This document shows, piece by piece, positions 23,601 through 33,500 of a DNA stretch of 64,000 bases. The DNA comes from Phoronis australis (Eukaryota > Phoronida > Phoronidae). The DNA is taken from NCBI GenBank assembly GCA_002633005.1, contig NMRA01000130.1:413243-477242 (forward strand), written 5' to 3'. Under the pieces are notes generated by a model. That model was given only the letters and a program-made list of their open reading frames with translations, ran no database searches and was not told where the DNA came from. The translations under genes were made by a program, and so were the position numbers. Every line of letters starts with the position of its first letter. Position 1 is the stretch's first letter.

Positions 23601-26136
23601 GCCCATTCACATGCCTTTGACAATTTTTAGTATCAAAAACATTAACTTTCGAGGCTTGGGGAGAAATGACCAATTCTTAGTGCTTAGACCTCCAAAAGTC
23701 AGATTTTATGCAAAAACAGTACATTGCAGGTATAGAATTTAGCTAAAACAACATGTTAATTGCAAAACGAACTTCATCATGTTGCTCTATAAGTACAAAT
23801 CTGTCTCTAGAAAAGGCTGCTTTTGACATCAAAACTGGACATTTTGGGAATTTAAGAATGTAGAAAATAAATCTGAAACTAAATAAGGCGATCCAGATCC
23901 TCCCAAGGATACTATTGTTTCACGAAATGTAGAATATAAATAGGTAAATAAAACAACAAGAATGGATCAACTGAAATTTTCGGATGTAATAACGTCCTTT
24001 GTCAACAAAAACAGAAATAAAGTAAAATCAAACACTATATGACAATTGACATTTAAGATATGGTGTAATGAATATATCTTAAATGTCAATTGTCATCTAG
24101 TGTTTGATTTTACTTTATTTCTGTTTCTGTTGACAAAGGACATTATTACATCCGAAAATTTCAGTTGATCCATTCTTGTTGTTTTATTTACCTATTTATA
24201 TTGGGAATTTAAGAAAAATGTGAAAGGGAGATGAAACACAGATTCCTAAACTACTCGCTTTTACTCACCATTCAAGTGTACCTCAAGCAAGTTGTCTTTG
24301 GCTTCTTTTAAATTGTGTAGTTCTGCTAAACAGTCATTGAACAGCTGAAAAAGAAACGTGTATAATGAAATCAAGGTCAAGTTTGTGTTTACCAGGAATT
24401 AAAGATCGAAGCATATTACATGTAAAAAATCAAACAAAACCAGCTGCTTAAAATTAACAAATTAATGCTCTGCTGCAAAAAAAACAGACAACTTATAAGC
24501 AAACATATCAATGTCTATCTGATCTTGCAACATAGCCAAGATGATTATTGAAATAAAACTCTTAAAGCCTGGCATCTGTTAGGCATCTGTTTAGGTAGAG
24601 ACATGCACTTTCAGTGTTTGTAATCCACCATGGGGCACAGCACATATGAATGCTGCCCAACATACCATGGTCTTACCACTTCCTCGTGGACCAATAAGAA
24701 TGACCGAATTACTCTCCCCTGTGACCGCACTACGCTTGAGAAGGTTCATCAACTGACTGTAAAACAAAATGATATTAATTTAGAAATAAGTGGAGGTAGA
24801 TTGACTGCTGGGGAACACAGCTTTACGATTATTGACAGTGTATCACTATAACTTGAAACTGTGAGAAGCCATTCACATTCGGTGTTCGGCAACGACTTCA
24901 ATCAATGCATATGTTTCCCACAAGTCGTTGACACTGTTACACTGAGTTTTGATTCGCTGATTGCTAGCCAATCCTGTTCTGGTATTTTTGCATGTTTTGG
25001 AAATTTCTGTGAATTGTACCGTGTAGCCATCCTGGCATCCATTCTCTCAATAAAGCTTGATAATGGTGGATGTTTTACTGCCGAAACACGTCTTTATTCA
25101 AACTATACTAGCAGTAATAAAAAAGATGGTTCAGAAGAAAAGCAACGTTTAGACAGTCTAGTCACCAATAGTTCCATACACGGGACATGCCGCTCAGAAG
25201 AGTGACATTTTCAGGACCAGATACCTTACAAAAAGGAGCCTTTTTTCTTATTCTTATGAATGGGTGCCTTTGCCAAAATATTTCCCTATAAAAGCGTTCA
25301 GATTGGGAGTTTGTAACTCCACAAAGAGTTACTCTGTCAATCTACCATACACAAATCTACAGAAAGTTTTTAATACATCTTTCTAAGACTTTGCAGCAAA
25401 AGATTTTTGATGACATGGCACCTCTTCTTTTACTTTTTCAGACTTAACAGCTATTTGTTTGTTAAAAATTCAGCTGTCCAAAAATCCCTACAAAAACATT
25501 AGGTTTACACAAGGTGGCTGTTTCTGAAACAAAAACTCTCCGAAGAATTTATTATAAATAAATTATAATAAATTCTTAAAAAAACTCTCCGAAGATGATT
25601 TTTTCATGGCAGCTTTGTAAAAATGGGTCCCTTTTTCGTGTCTACTTTACAAATGGGTGGGTAACATAATTTTCCATATGCACCCCCATCAAAAAGATAG
25701 TTGAGTACCCTCCACCCAATAACAATTTTGACCCACATGCCAATTCATAAATTACAGTTAACCAGAGCTGCCTTCCGTAGACGTAAGAATCACACGAAAA
25801 TGCAAGATAATACCATGTATTACAAGCAAAGCATATGATCACACTAGCTATTCTTGCCAGTGTCTTGGGTCTACGGAATGCAGCCCAGACCTTAAACAAA
25901 TATGACTTCCCTTTCAATTTTCAAAAGAAATTACGATAAGTCGATAATCAGACATACCTTCTTTCTTCCTGATAGCCATGAATCACAGATGGTGGAGATC
26001 GTTCACAAAGCCGCTCCCTCAGTATTCGTTGGACCTTATGAATGGTACTTGACAATTCGTCTTCATTGGAAGACTGTTTACTAGGTGTCGACTTCCTTTT
26101 AGCTGTTAATGCCGAATGATGTCTTAATTTGCTCAT
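8641..26136 (-). CDS. ORC4: Origin recognition complex subunit 4 (complete coding region, 11 exons)
   Basis: ORC4 is an AAA+ subunit of the six-protein complex that marks replication origins and loads MCM helicase in the nucleus. In transcription order the coding exons are 25958-26136, 24666-24756, 24269-24344, 23320-23405, 21927-21975, 21523-21671, 20616-20789, 11554-11640, 10712-10817, 9849-9944 and 8641-8894. They total 1347 nt (448 aa; human is 436), with GT-AG sites and frame kept at every join. Walker A is GPRGSGKT (about 82-89) and Walker B ILFVLDEF (about 168-175). Family blocks include [41 protein letters not shown] and, at the C terminus, [12 protein letters not shown] and [15 protein letters not shown]. 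The start ATG (26134-26136, context ACCATGA) lies 27 nt after an acceptor, so a non-coding 5' exon is expected upstream; a GT at 26339-26340 is one possible donor. Intron 7 is 9 kb and hosts an antisense lectin gene. Confidence 0.97.
11053..11066 (+). promoter_or_regulatory. CTCF-core-like motif within a palindromic repeat
   Basis: CACTAGGTGGTGCT matches 12 of 13 positions of the vertebrate CTCF core (CASYAGRKGGCRS). Followed by AGTG it forms the palindrome CACTAG...CTAGTG. It lies in ORC4 intron 8. A second match on the minus strand is at 11200-11213 (CACTAGGTAGCGCT) and a weaker one at 13529-13542. About 60 bp upstream of 11053 resembles the sequence before 13529, so these sites are carried by a dispersed repeat. 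Binding is not shown. Confidence 0.35.
13156..13455. repeat. Repeat family N, single-arm copy
   Basis: It shares its left part ('aaataaatctcaaactaaa.gaggcaatccagatcc') and several internal blocks ('gttgacaaagga', 'gttgttttattta', 'gttacaccatatct') with the region 23867-24202, where the same material is arranged as a large palindrome. It is diverged and non-coding, and lies just upstream of the lectin gene. Confidence 0.55.
13738..15951 (+). CDS. Secreted C-type lectin-like protein with coiled-coil and Thr-rich stalk (two exons)
   Basis: Exons are 13738-14740 and 15830-15951 (374 aa; donor GTAAAT, acceptor ttacag, frame kept). From the longest Met a signal peptide follows at about residues 21-37 ([15 protein letters not shown]); Met15 (13780) would give a more typical short n-region, so the true start may be there. 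Residues about 45-185 are Gln/Met/Leu-rich heptad sequence, likely coiled coil. About 195-238 is a Thr-rich, probably O-glycosylated linker. The C-type lectin domain starts near residue 242 ([16 protein letters not shown]), carries LWIGGN and ends [15 protein letters not shown]. The usual EPN/QPD calcium-sugar triplet is not present after WNAG, and WND is WHN, so classical Ca-dependent sugar binding is doubtful. The gene lies wholly inside ORC4 intron 7 on the opposite strand. Ligand unknown; an innate-immune role would be a guess. Confidence 0.88.
14817..15153 (+). mobile_element. MITE family A, copy 2, in the lectin gene intron
   Basis: Starts TTAAAAGGAAACTAAACC and ends GGTATTCTTTTAA. Internal blocks ('gggtggtctttcc', 'gggttacagagcattatttt') match the other copies. 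It sits 76 nt after the lectin splice donor. Confidence 0.75.
16007..16345 (-). mobile_element. MITE family A, copy 3, inverted, just after the lectin stop
   Basis: Ends TTAAAGGGATACTAAACCC and GGTTTAGTATCCTTTTAG. Internal sequence runs in the reverse orientation relative to copies 1, 2 and 4. It starts 55 nt past the lectin stop and so probably lies in its 3' UTR. Confidence 0.7.
16394..16399 (+). terminator. Candidate polyadenylation signal for the lectin gene
   Basis: First AATAAA after the lectin stop codon (440 nt downstream), just beyond MITE A copy 3. Confidence 0.35.
16960..17155 (+). repeat. Dispersed repeat K, copy 1
   Basis: About 195 bp shared with 21045-21245: 'ggagcccctaatgcaaaa.tgga', 'gagaatagtgaataaa.cata', 'gacatttttctagga.cct'. 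Both copies are in ORC4 introns (7 and 6) and have the same orientation. No terminal structure or coding capacity seen. Confidence 0.6.
17731..17783 (-). repeat. Dispersed repeat L, minus-strand copy
   Basis: On the minus strand it reads 'gaaatttgacaaattaaag' then 'tcggccatattgtgtcc', the core of a family with other copies near 2841, 35331, 38631, 42290, 43247 and 63389, all on the plus strand. Confidence 0.5.
20212..20570 (+). mobile_element. MITE family A, copy 4 (best preserved)
   Basis: 359 bp. The ends TTAAAAGGATACTAAACC and GGTTTCGTATCCTTTTAA are inverted repeats with one mismatch in 18. It lies 45 nt inside the donor end of ORC4 intron 7, next to exon 7. No ORF. Best copy for defining the family. 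Confidence 0.85.
21045..21245 (+). repeat. Dispersed repeat K, copy 2
   Basis: Diverged copy of 16960-17155 with shared blocks in the same order; lies in ORC4 intron 6. Confidence 0.6.
23933..24202. repeat. Large near-perfect palindrome (two 129-bp arms, 12-bp loop)
   Basis: Arm 1 is 23933-24061 and arm 2 is 24074-24202. Reading by eye I find three mismatches over 129 bp, about 98% identity. The 12-bp spacer is ggtgtaatgaat. It lies in ORC4 intron 3, 66 nt from exon 3, so it would be a long hairpin in the pre-mRNA. The flank 23867-23932 and the arm match the single-arm copy at 13156-13455, so the palindrome is built from a dispersed repeat. The high arm identity suggests a recent origin or arm conversion. 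Confidence 0.9.
25531..25595. repeat. Short palindrome between 16-bp direct repeats
   Basis: The phrase aaaaactctccgaaga occurs at 25531-25546 and 25580-25595. Between them lies an AT-rich palindrome (gaatttattataa...ttataataaattc). It resembles a small foldback insertion with target duplication, or a replication-slippage product. In ORC4 intron 1. Confidence 0.6.
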
Positions 26137-27854
26137 GGTACGCAGTTTGTCTAGTGGATTATACTGTAACAAACATCGTAATCATTAGGTTTAATATCCT
26201 AGGCGCTTCATGGACGGGCATGGAAATTAAGGCTGAGCACTTAACACAGAGATGGGTACTTAAATCGGAAATTTCAAAAAATTTAGAGAGGGTGCCTACC
26301 CGAACGTGTGCACTTAAGAAGTCACAGTTGCTCTGCTTACCTATCTCCTTTGAAATTGAATTCCACAGACTCGAAGATTAAAGAACTAGCCATTGGGATA
26401 GTCGCCAATACAGAAGTTGAATAAGCGCTCGTTAACCGACATTTTTTGAGGGTCTAAGTATGCAACTATAAAAAGGACAGAATACACGAGGAAAAATACC
26501 TGCCAAAAATCCAACAACAGACATGCCATACTCATGTTATCAAAGTCAATGAAGACGCTAAAGTAGAGAACCCTTTTATTCGCAGTTTGAATTTTGCACC
26601 TCGATTAAAAACAACCTATCAAAAATCTTCAGCAAACTAGAACTGAAGTTTTGCATGCCTCGATCTAATGACACAGTGCAAATTTCACAAGAAAAATATT
26701 TATAAACTGCATTTCCATTATCAGCCGATTCCTGTTTGCTAGCACTGAATACCTGCTGCATCATGGTAAAATAGGTTAGTCCTGAAGATGTCACGTGAGC
26801 TCGTCATACATGTTATCTCGTCGGAGGTGAGCAAAGCCAGGATTTGGCTCTTAAAACTGTGACACATGAGTCAACCACTGCGATTGGCTGCTGTTTGGCC
26901 TTCAATCCAGGTCATTCATTGTCGGACTCCAATCGAAGATCAAGCAGCAGGAAATCACATGCATATCCTAGTGGCAAGATTGCGAACCTCACCAGACTTC
27001 CAACGTATCCGTTTATGTTTGAAATGGTGCACGCAGTACCCCGCCCCCTTCTTTGTTTACAGAGTACACTAACTTTCTAGTCATTTCCTATTCACGCCAA
27101 CTAGTACCCAGGTCAACTCTTAAACAGGTCTACTAACATATAAGCTTAAAGATGTATTCGCATGCTCCAAACTATGCTAATGTATAGTAGGAACTAAATG
27201 ACAATGCTATTTGAACATCATCTACACTAAACAAAGTGCAGTTGTATTCACTGACAACTCGTAAATATGAAAACAAAAATATCTGCAAATAGGTGACCTT
27301 TGCACCTTGGGGACTCACATAGCCCGCATCATGCAGTGTTATTCCCCAATACCGTGTTACGATACTTACTGGACACGGTTAAGTGATTTACGGCGGATCA
27401 TTTTCAACACAAAACTCGTTCTTAAAAACATTTGGCAACATTCGACGTACTTCATATTCACATCATCGCTATATGTTGTGTTTCTAACGAATTTGACCAA
27501 GCAATCCCAGAAATAAGGAATTAGCGTGCAAGTTCCATTTTAATTTTCATGTTTCATTTGTAAATAATGAGTAAAAACAACACATTTTTTTTATAAATGC
27601 AAATAAAACATGATTGCTTGATTTTAAACAGTACATTGCAAAAATGATTTTGAAAAGCTTTTGAAATTGATTTGGGTATGAGTTGACTAGAGTACAAGTT
27701 GACTTCCGTAAGTATAATAGAAGTATGTTTTAAAAGATCAAAATAAGCTTCCATGAATCGAAAAAAGCGTTGTAAATAGTCGAAAAAATCCAATAAAGCC
27801 TCTCCAAACTTTCTTGCTTGGCTGTTGTTCTTGTGACATAAGTGATTATGCTGT

Positions 27855-28320
27855 GCGTGAACTAGGAATTCTGCTTAATCTCAAGATCGCGTAAGTGTAG
27901 AAAATTTCGCTGACATCCGAGACTTGAACCTCTGGGTTGTACGTGTGAGAGCGAAGTATCCAAATGATTCAGCCAAGAGGCAATTGCCACTTGACAAGAG
28001 AGGCTTTATACGGTTGAAGTCATGTGTCACAAAATTCCTCCGCGAATCAAGCATGCCACTTGCCCCCATCAGGTCGACCACGTCTCTAGTATGGGTTTAG
28101 TTCCACTGCAGTTGTTGGAACGTGACTCCGGACTGCACTGAGAAGTAAAATGTATGATCGTGAGGCCTATATCTGTATAATCTCTATCCATCTAATATAA
28201 AAAAATAATACAAAAATTCTTTAAACTAAACAACAAAATTCATCTGATTGTCTTAAAGAATATTCAATTCCATGTTCACGCATACGCAATCTTGAGATTA
28301 AGTAGGAATCCAAGTTCACG
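27855..28320. mobile_element. Inverted-repeat element H (about 38-bp diverged TIRs)
   Basis: Left arm 27855-27894 contains 'cttaatctcaagatcgcgta'; right arm 28283-28320 contains 'tacgcaatcttgagattaag'. The arms run in opposite orientation with GTTCACG-type outer ends. A further single arm is at 59585-59625 ('gttcacgcgtacgcgatctt'). A tRNA-like segment lies inside the left half. Non-coding. Confidence 0.55.
27908..27983 (-). repeat. tRNA-like segment (A and B boxes), probable SINE head or tRNA relic
   Basis: On the minus strand an A-box-like TTGGCTGAATCATTTGG (27960-27976) is followed at normal tRNA spacing by a B box GGTTCAAGTCTC (27919-27930). I cannot pair a full cloverleaf with confidence, so I call it tRNA-derived rather than a tRNA gene. 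Confidence 0.45.
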
Positions 28321-28360
28321 AACAGCATTATCAGTGATGGCCGATCAGTTAGGAAACGAA

Positions 28361-28440
28361 ACAGTGACCACCGTCTCCACTCAGTCTCTACTCTCTCTTA
28401 CAGTAGTCTATCTGGCCAGTCTAGAGGCGGTGGTCACTGT
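28361..28440. repeat. 80-bp hairpin with 17-bp arms (CAGTGACCACCG)
   Basis: Left arm ACAGTGACCACCGTCTC; right arm ending GGCGGTGGTCACTGT. A lone left end recurs at 30007-30025 (cagtgaccaccgtctc). Probably a very short MITE. It lies between ORC4 and ATXN7L3. Confidence 0.6.
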
Positions 28441-29602
28441 CCATTTGAAAACTTGATCGGCAGCCCGGTTCCAGGCCAAACACTCAAAACCAAAGTCAAG
28501 CCATGTAATTAAAGGATAGGCCTCTAAACAACACGGACGTTTTTAAATCTTACTTTGCACACGCATACTACACACGGCTTTAAAAAGTGCGCACCGGAAG
28601 AAACAACACAACGCTCCTAACGTTAGAAAAGTGAACGAATCTGACGAACGGATGTGTGCAAAAATCCTTTGTTGACAGCGTTAACCGTAAGTTATTTCGG
28701 ATTACTTGAAGCATAAACAATGTGCATCATTACTAGCCAAACATAAACTTGTAAGATTCCACGCAGTGTCAAATGTGTCTGAATCCTTACTGTGTACGAC
28801 TGTTCCCCTTACAAACAACAGATGTCACCAGGGTCACATGCCCGTGCACGGGTTGGAAATTTGTTGACAGTCGATGAACATATGAACGGGAAGTGCAATG
28901 ATTTGTGAATGCAAAACATTGCTGCTTGTTGTAGAGGTAGTGAGTTACTGTGACGTCTTCACTAGCCATTCTAACGTACATTCATTTAGTAAGTAAAGAC
29001 ATAAAACAACTTGGTTTGGTTGCATAAATTTAAAACTAGGACTGACAGTACCACAGCTCACTGGCTTGAGTGTACTGTAACTTAGAGGCTACAATACTTC
29101 CCATCGCTTTCTGTACGAATTTCGTCCCGTGTATTTTGGCGGAACGCCAAATCCGGTCACTGATTAGGAGTTTTCACCTCGTAAAAAATACATTCCACAC
29201 TTAAAACTATCTCTTAAAAAAAACGCTTACTTCTACACATGTATCTTCAATGAAGCTTATAGTTACAAGAATTAAGGTGACTTTGGCGAAGAATTCCAAC
29301 TCCACTTTTTTGGTCACCGTAAACTTTTTCACCATGTGCGCGATAACCACAAGATATTTCAACTGAGTCACGTGAGTTAAGGCAAATTCAAGTTAGCACG
29401 AGACTGAGCGTGACTCTGGCGCGTGACACTTACAAAATAACATGGGATGGTATCAGGTGAAATTTGTAAGATTTGTGTCCCTTGGACTTGTTATTTGTCA
29501 ACATGCGTGATTTCACGCAACTTCCTCAAAATGGCACCCCGGCCGGTAAGAGAAATTCGAGTAAACCGATTTCATCGATTTGTTCAAATTATCTTGACTG
29601 AA

Positions 29603-29860
29603 CATGGGCGCACCTAGGGGGTGCTCGGGGGGCCCCCTAATTTGGTGAAAGGTCCACCTCAGTGAAACAAAAAGCTCGAGTAAATGAGACAAAAGTCCAC
29701 AAAAATCCCAAGGGAAGTCCGTCGGGATCACAGTTCGTGGGCCTCTGAACCTTAGTGGCCCTGTTTTCTCTTTTTCAGTCCTCGTTCATTTCTTTCACTA
29801 AAGGGTCCACACATCAAAAAATTCGATCACCCCTTATACTTTAGGCTGGGTGCGCGCATG
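29603..29860 (-). mobile_element. MITE family B, copy 1 (TIR CATGCGCGCACCC, 5-bp TSD)
   Basis: Ends CATGGGCGCACC and GGTGCGCGCATG; flanked by CTGAA at 29598-29602 and 29861-29865. Subterminal G/C runs and phrases ('gacaaaagtccac', 'aaaaagctcgag') are shared inversely with copies 2 and 3. If the predicted ATXN7L3 first exon is right, it lies in that gene's first intron. Confidence 0.8.
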
Positions 29861-30590
29861 CTGAATCGTCTCCAAACTTATGGTATGTGTTTCATTTGAT
29901 TTTATTTCCTGTATTTTGAAATTCGTAACTTTTTGTGGGGATGTACTATCGCCCCTGTATGCCTGCAGCATCCAAGGTGATGTAATTGCCTTACAGTACC
30001 ATAGACAGTGACCACCGTCTCTAGTTAAACTACAGATGGTGGAGCCCCTATAGGCGCTTCATACGCGGGAAGCTTTTTGGCAAATTATGCCTCATACTGA
30101 CTAAAACATCAAAGTCACGTTGTTATAAATACCTTTTGCACGTAGAGGGACACCTTAGGAGGCCGCTGATATTTTTAATTCCGTCCAACTCCAACAAATA
30201 CTCCTGTTATCAAACATTTTCTTTGAGCAGTCCCTCATTCAGTTCCCAAAATCTGTAACTTGTCATTTTTACACCGTGCATGCCAGGGGATATGACATCA
30301 TGCCAAAATGTAGTAATGTAGTAGTGACCTAAGTTATCTGTTGTTTTACAAAATTATTTTTACGTATGCTATAAAGATATTGCGTTGTGATTGGTGGTTT
30401 TCTTAATACATGTTTGCATGTGACTGATAAATTGATTTATTTATTCATTTTTAATAGTTTATGCTTTATTAATTATAGATTTACTAGGAATACTTTGTAT
30501 TTTTAATGACCCGGTGAACTTTTATTTTTCCTTTTTTGAAAGTAACGTAGACTTAATTTGCTGGTTTCAGTGCTGTAGTTGTCAGCAGCC

Positions 30591-33500
30591 ATGAGTGAAA
30601 TAGATGCCTTTCTACAAGACCCTAATTCATGGACTCTTGCCGACTCTGACGAAGAAGACGGGGAAGAAACCAATGGGTACTCAGAAAAAGATCCAGTGGA
30701 GGTAATATAAACCGAGCCCCTGAAAAGTGGCGGCAATAAACAGTATTTGTTCCCTCCATTACAAGAAAAAATATTGAGTAACTGAATACCAGTTTGGCCA
30801 AGTCGACTTTACAATTTTTTAGTCCCCTCATAATGAAGGTATGACAGAAAGTGAGAATGAAAGATGGTAATGGAAATAAATTTTACAGTACTTTTGCACA
30901 CAACGCAGGAGACAAATGTTTTGGAGTCAACAAGACACTAACATTGAGTTGTTCTAAAAAGTCCCAGTATAAGGTTAAAATGTGTTAATTTTTTTAATTT
31001 TTGCCCAGTATACTGTAAGAAAATTAAATCTTTGTGTTTATGATTTTAAGTTCATGTTTTCTATTTTTTACCTCAACTTGTTCCTATTTATTCTCTGCTT
31101 GGGAAGTTTGCAATTTAAAGCCCCATATGGCAATAAAAAGTTCAAGTCAAACTTGCCAACTTCGGTTCGAGAAGATCAAGTTTGTAGTGGTGAATGTAAC
31201 TGCATTTGAATGCAAAGCCTTCCCTCACCCGAAGGGGAAAGGTGCGTGTGCCTTCTGAGAGGTGAATTTTTTCAGGTGGGGGAAATTCTCAAACACGGTC
31301 GCCTCCAATTAAACTGGAACTGCGTGTGAACTTTTTAATCATAGGAGGGGAATTTTTTAGCCAGATGAGGGGAATTTCGTGTGATTTTGAAATATTTTTT
31401 CAGAGTGAAATGGAGCCAACATTCAACCCCAAAACTGATGGCCATGGAATATAACTCAAGCTCAGAATAAGAATGAGCCAGTCTTGCTAACATTGCTTGT
31501 AATCATTGGCACAAGAAGACCAGTACAGAAATACTTGCATGTTGTTATGAACTTGCTTCTGCATCAGTTTGCAAAAATACGCTTCTGAGGTTGCAGTAAA
31601 GTGAAGTTATAACCCTGTAGCTTGTAAATTGTAATGAACTCCCTTGTTTTCTAGTGCGATCACACAATGTTATCGTGACAGAATGTTGTGTGTATTCTAA
31701 ATCACTATTTGACTGACATATTGGCCTTCTGACAGGAGCTGATAGACGAACTAGCCAATGAGATGATCGATGAACTGAGTCTGGGTATCTGCTTTCAAGT
31801 GCACCGTGCCAGCAAGCTTGGAACGTTGTTTATTGACGAGACTGACGCGGAGTGAGTTGAGGGAATCAGTGCCAAATAAGGACCCGTCTAAGTTCCCTAA
31901 ATTTATTGCGTATTTCTGGACTTGTGAAAACATTGGTTGTCCTTTCTTGTGCTGTTGTAGTTTCGTTTACTTAGTAAATGTTTTATTTTGATGTAAACCG
32001 AGAGTGAACTCTCTGTTGAATTCTCAATATTATTGAAAATAAGTAGGGATCATTTCACGTAATGTCCCTAATTTAAGGACCAAGTCCCTGCAAAATTTCA
32101 TTGAAATCAGGGCTCAGTTTTTAGCTATGTTATTAGAAAATGTCCCTTAATTAGTTGAGTCCCTGTTTGGAACTGTCTCCTGTCTTTTCCTATATCGTCG
32201 AGACTTACAATAGTCTCTTATGTAGTGTTTTTATGTAAGCTTGATTTTATGCTTTTGGTTATGTAGTTGCTTTTGGAAGCTTCCTGTATTGAAACTTATA
32301 AAAAGAATTTGTTTAGAAGTTTATTGCTAAAGTGAAGGGAACCATTTTTATATTAGGTTTTGAAATAATTCAAACCCCTGGTTACCTTGGAAACACATTT
32401 TCCATGTTGATTAGTGTTCCCCTGGAGTGGCTATGACTATCCATTGAACAATAGAAAGTGACGTAATCGGTACAGCAAAGGGCCCACATATTGGTTCTGC
32501 ATTCACTTCTATTGGGGGAAACATAATGTCCTATTCTCTATTGAACACACTCTGTGCAGGTCATTAGGGTTTGTTCAATAGAAGTGAATGCAGAACTAAG
32601 ATGTGGGGGCCCTTCACTGGACCATGTACACCATTTTCCTTGGATTGTACATTCTCGTCAAGGGAACAGTAAATAACACGGAAAATAATTATACTTGATA
32701 ACCATGTTCTACATTTTTATACTGGGTAATGTCAAAAACGTCTGCTTTCACCTTTAACTACTTGAGCCATGGCAAAGGATTGCAATAATTTTGTTTTGAT
32801 ACATTTTAGGAAATGTTACTTTTAAAGTAATAGGTCTACAAAATCAAAATTTCAATGGGTGTTGTTTAATTTTTAGGGAATTATTTATGTTCTATTCTTA
32901 ACCGCTGTGTTTTACAAAATTGGTGATATGTCTCACCTTTCTGTTAACAGTACACGGCATAATCATGATGGCTTGAAATAATTCAGTTTGACATGTATTT
33001 TGTAATAAAAATTATTTGATGTTTTTATTTTAGATCTCAAAAGCAATATGGTAAGTCGCAAAGGAATTTCTAATTAATAATCGTAGTAATTCAGCTTTCG
33101 GTAATCGTCATATTATAGGTAAATTTTGCTCTTTTTCCATACATTTCGCCAACAAAACTTCAACTCCTGTGGTTATTATAACTGTGATATCTGTACTTGG
33201 CTTTGACCTAACTTATCTAGGTTGGTGTATAATGTATGCCTTAACTTCTTAAAATTCTTAAAACAACCATTAGTCTTCTCGATTGCTTTCAGCTGTGCCC
33301 TATTTTCTAGCTTCTGTTATGTTTATCTTTTCAATTACCAGCTCATAACACACAGCGCCCTCTGTCTTCTAGAACTCGTTGACTTTCCCGGACTGGATGT
33401 GTTTGGGCAGGTACCCATGAAGAAGCAATTGGAGTGTATCTGCCCCAACTGCTCAAGGAACATGGCTGCCTCCAGATTCGCACCGCACCTGGAAAAATGC

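Larger units (their letters stand above)
26164..30570. other. Head-to-head upstream region of ORC4 and ATXN7L3
   Basis: ORC4 (-) and ATXN7L3 (+) coding starts are about 4.45 kb apart and diverge. Both start codons lie shortly after splice acceptors, so non-coding first exons and both promoters should lie here. A likely ATXN7L3 first-exon donor is GTAAGA at 29546, after the CpG-containing sequence ATGGCACCCCGGCCG. CpG-containing sequence is also seen around 28550-28900 and 29100-29440. No other gene was recognised; inverted-repeat elements occupy parts of 27.8-28.4 and 29.6-29.9 kb. Confidence 0.55.

Noticed and set aside
26844-27080. Possible ORC4 upstream coding exon (two overlapping plus-strand frames)
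   Set aside because: Wrong strand for ORC4, and no domain or conserved splice context.
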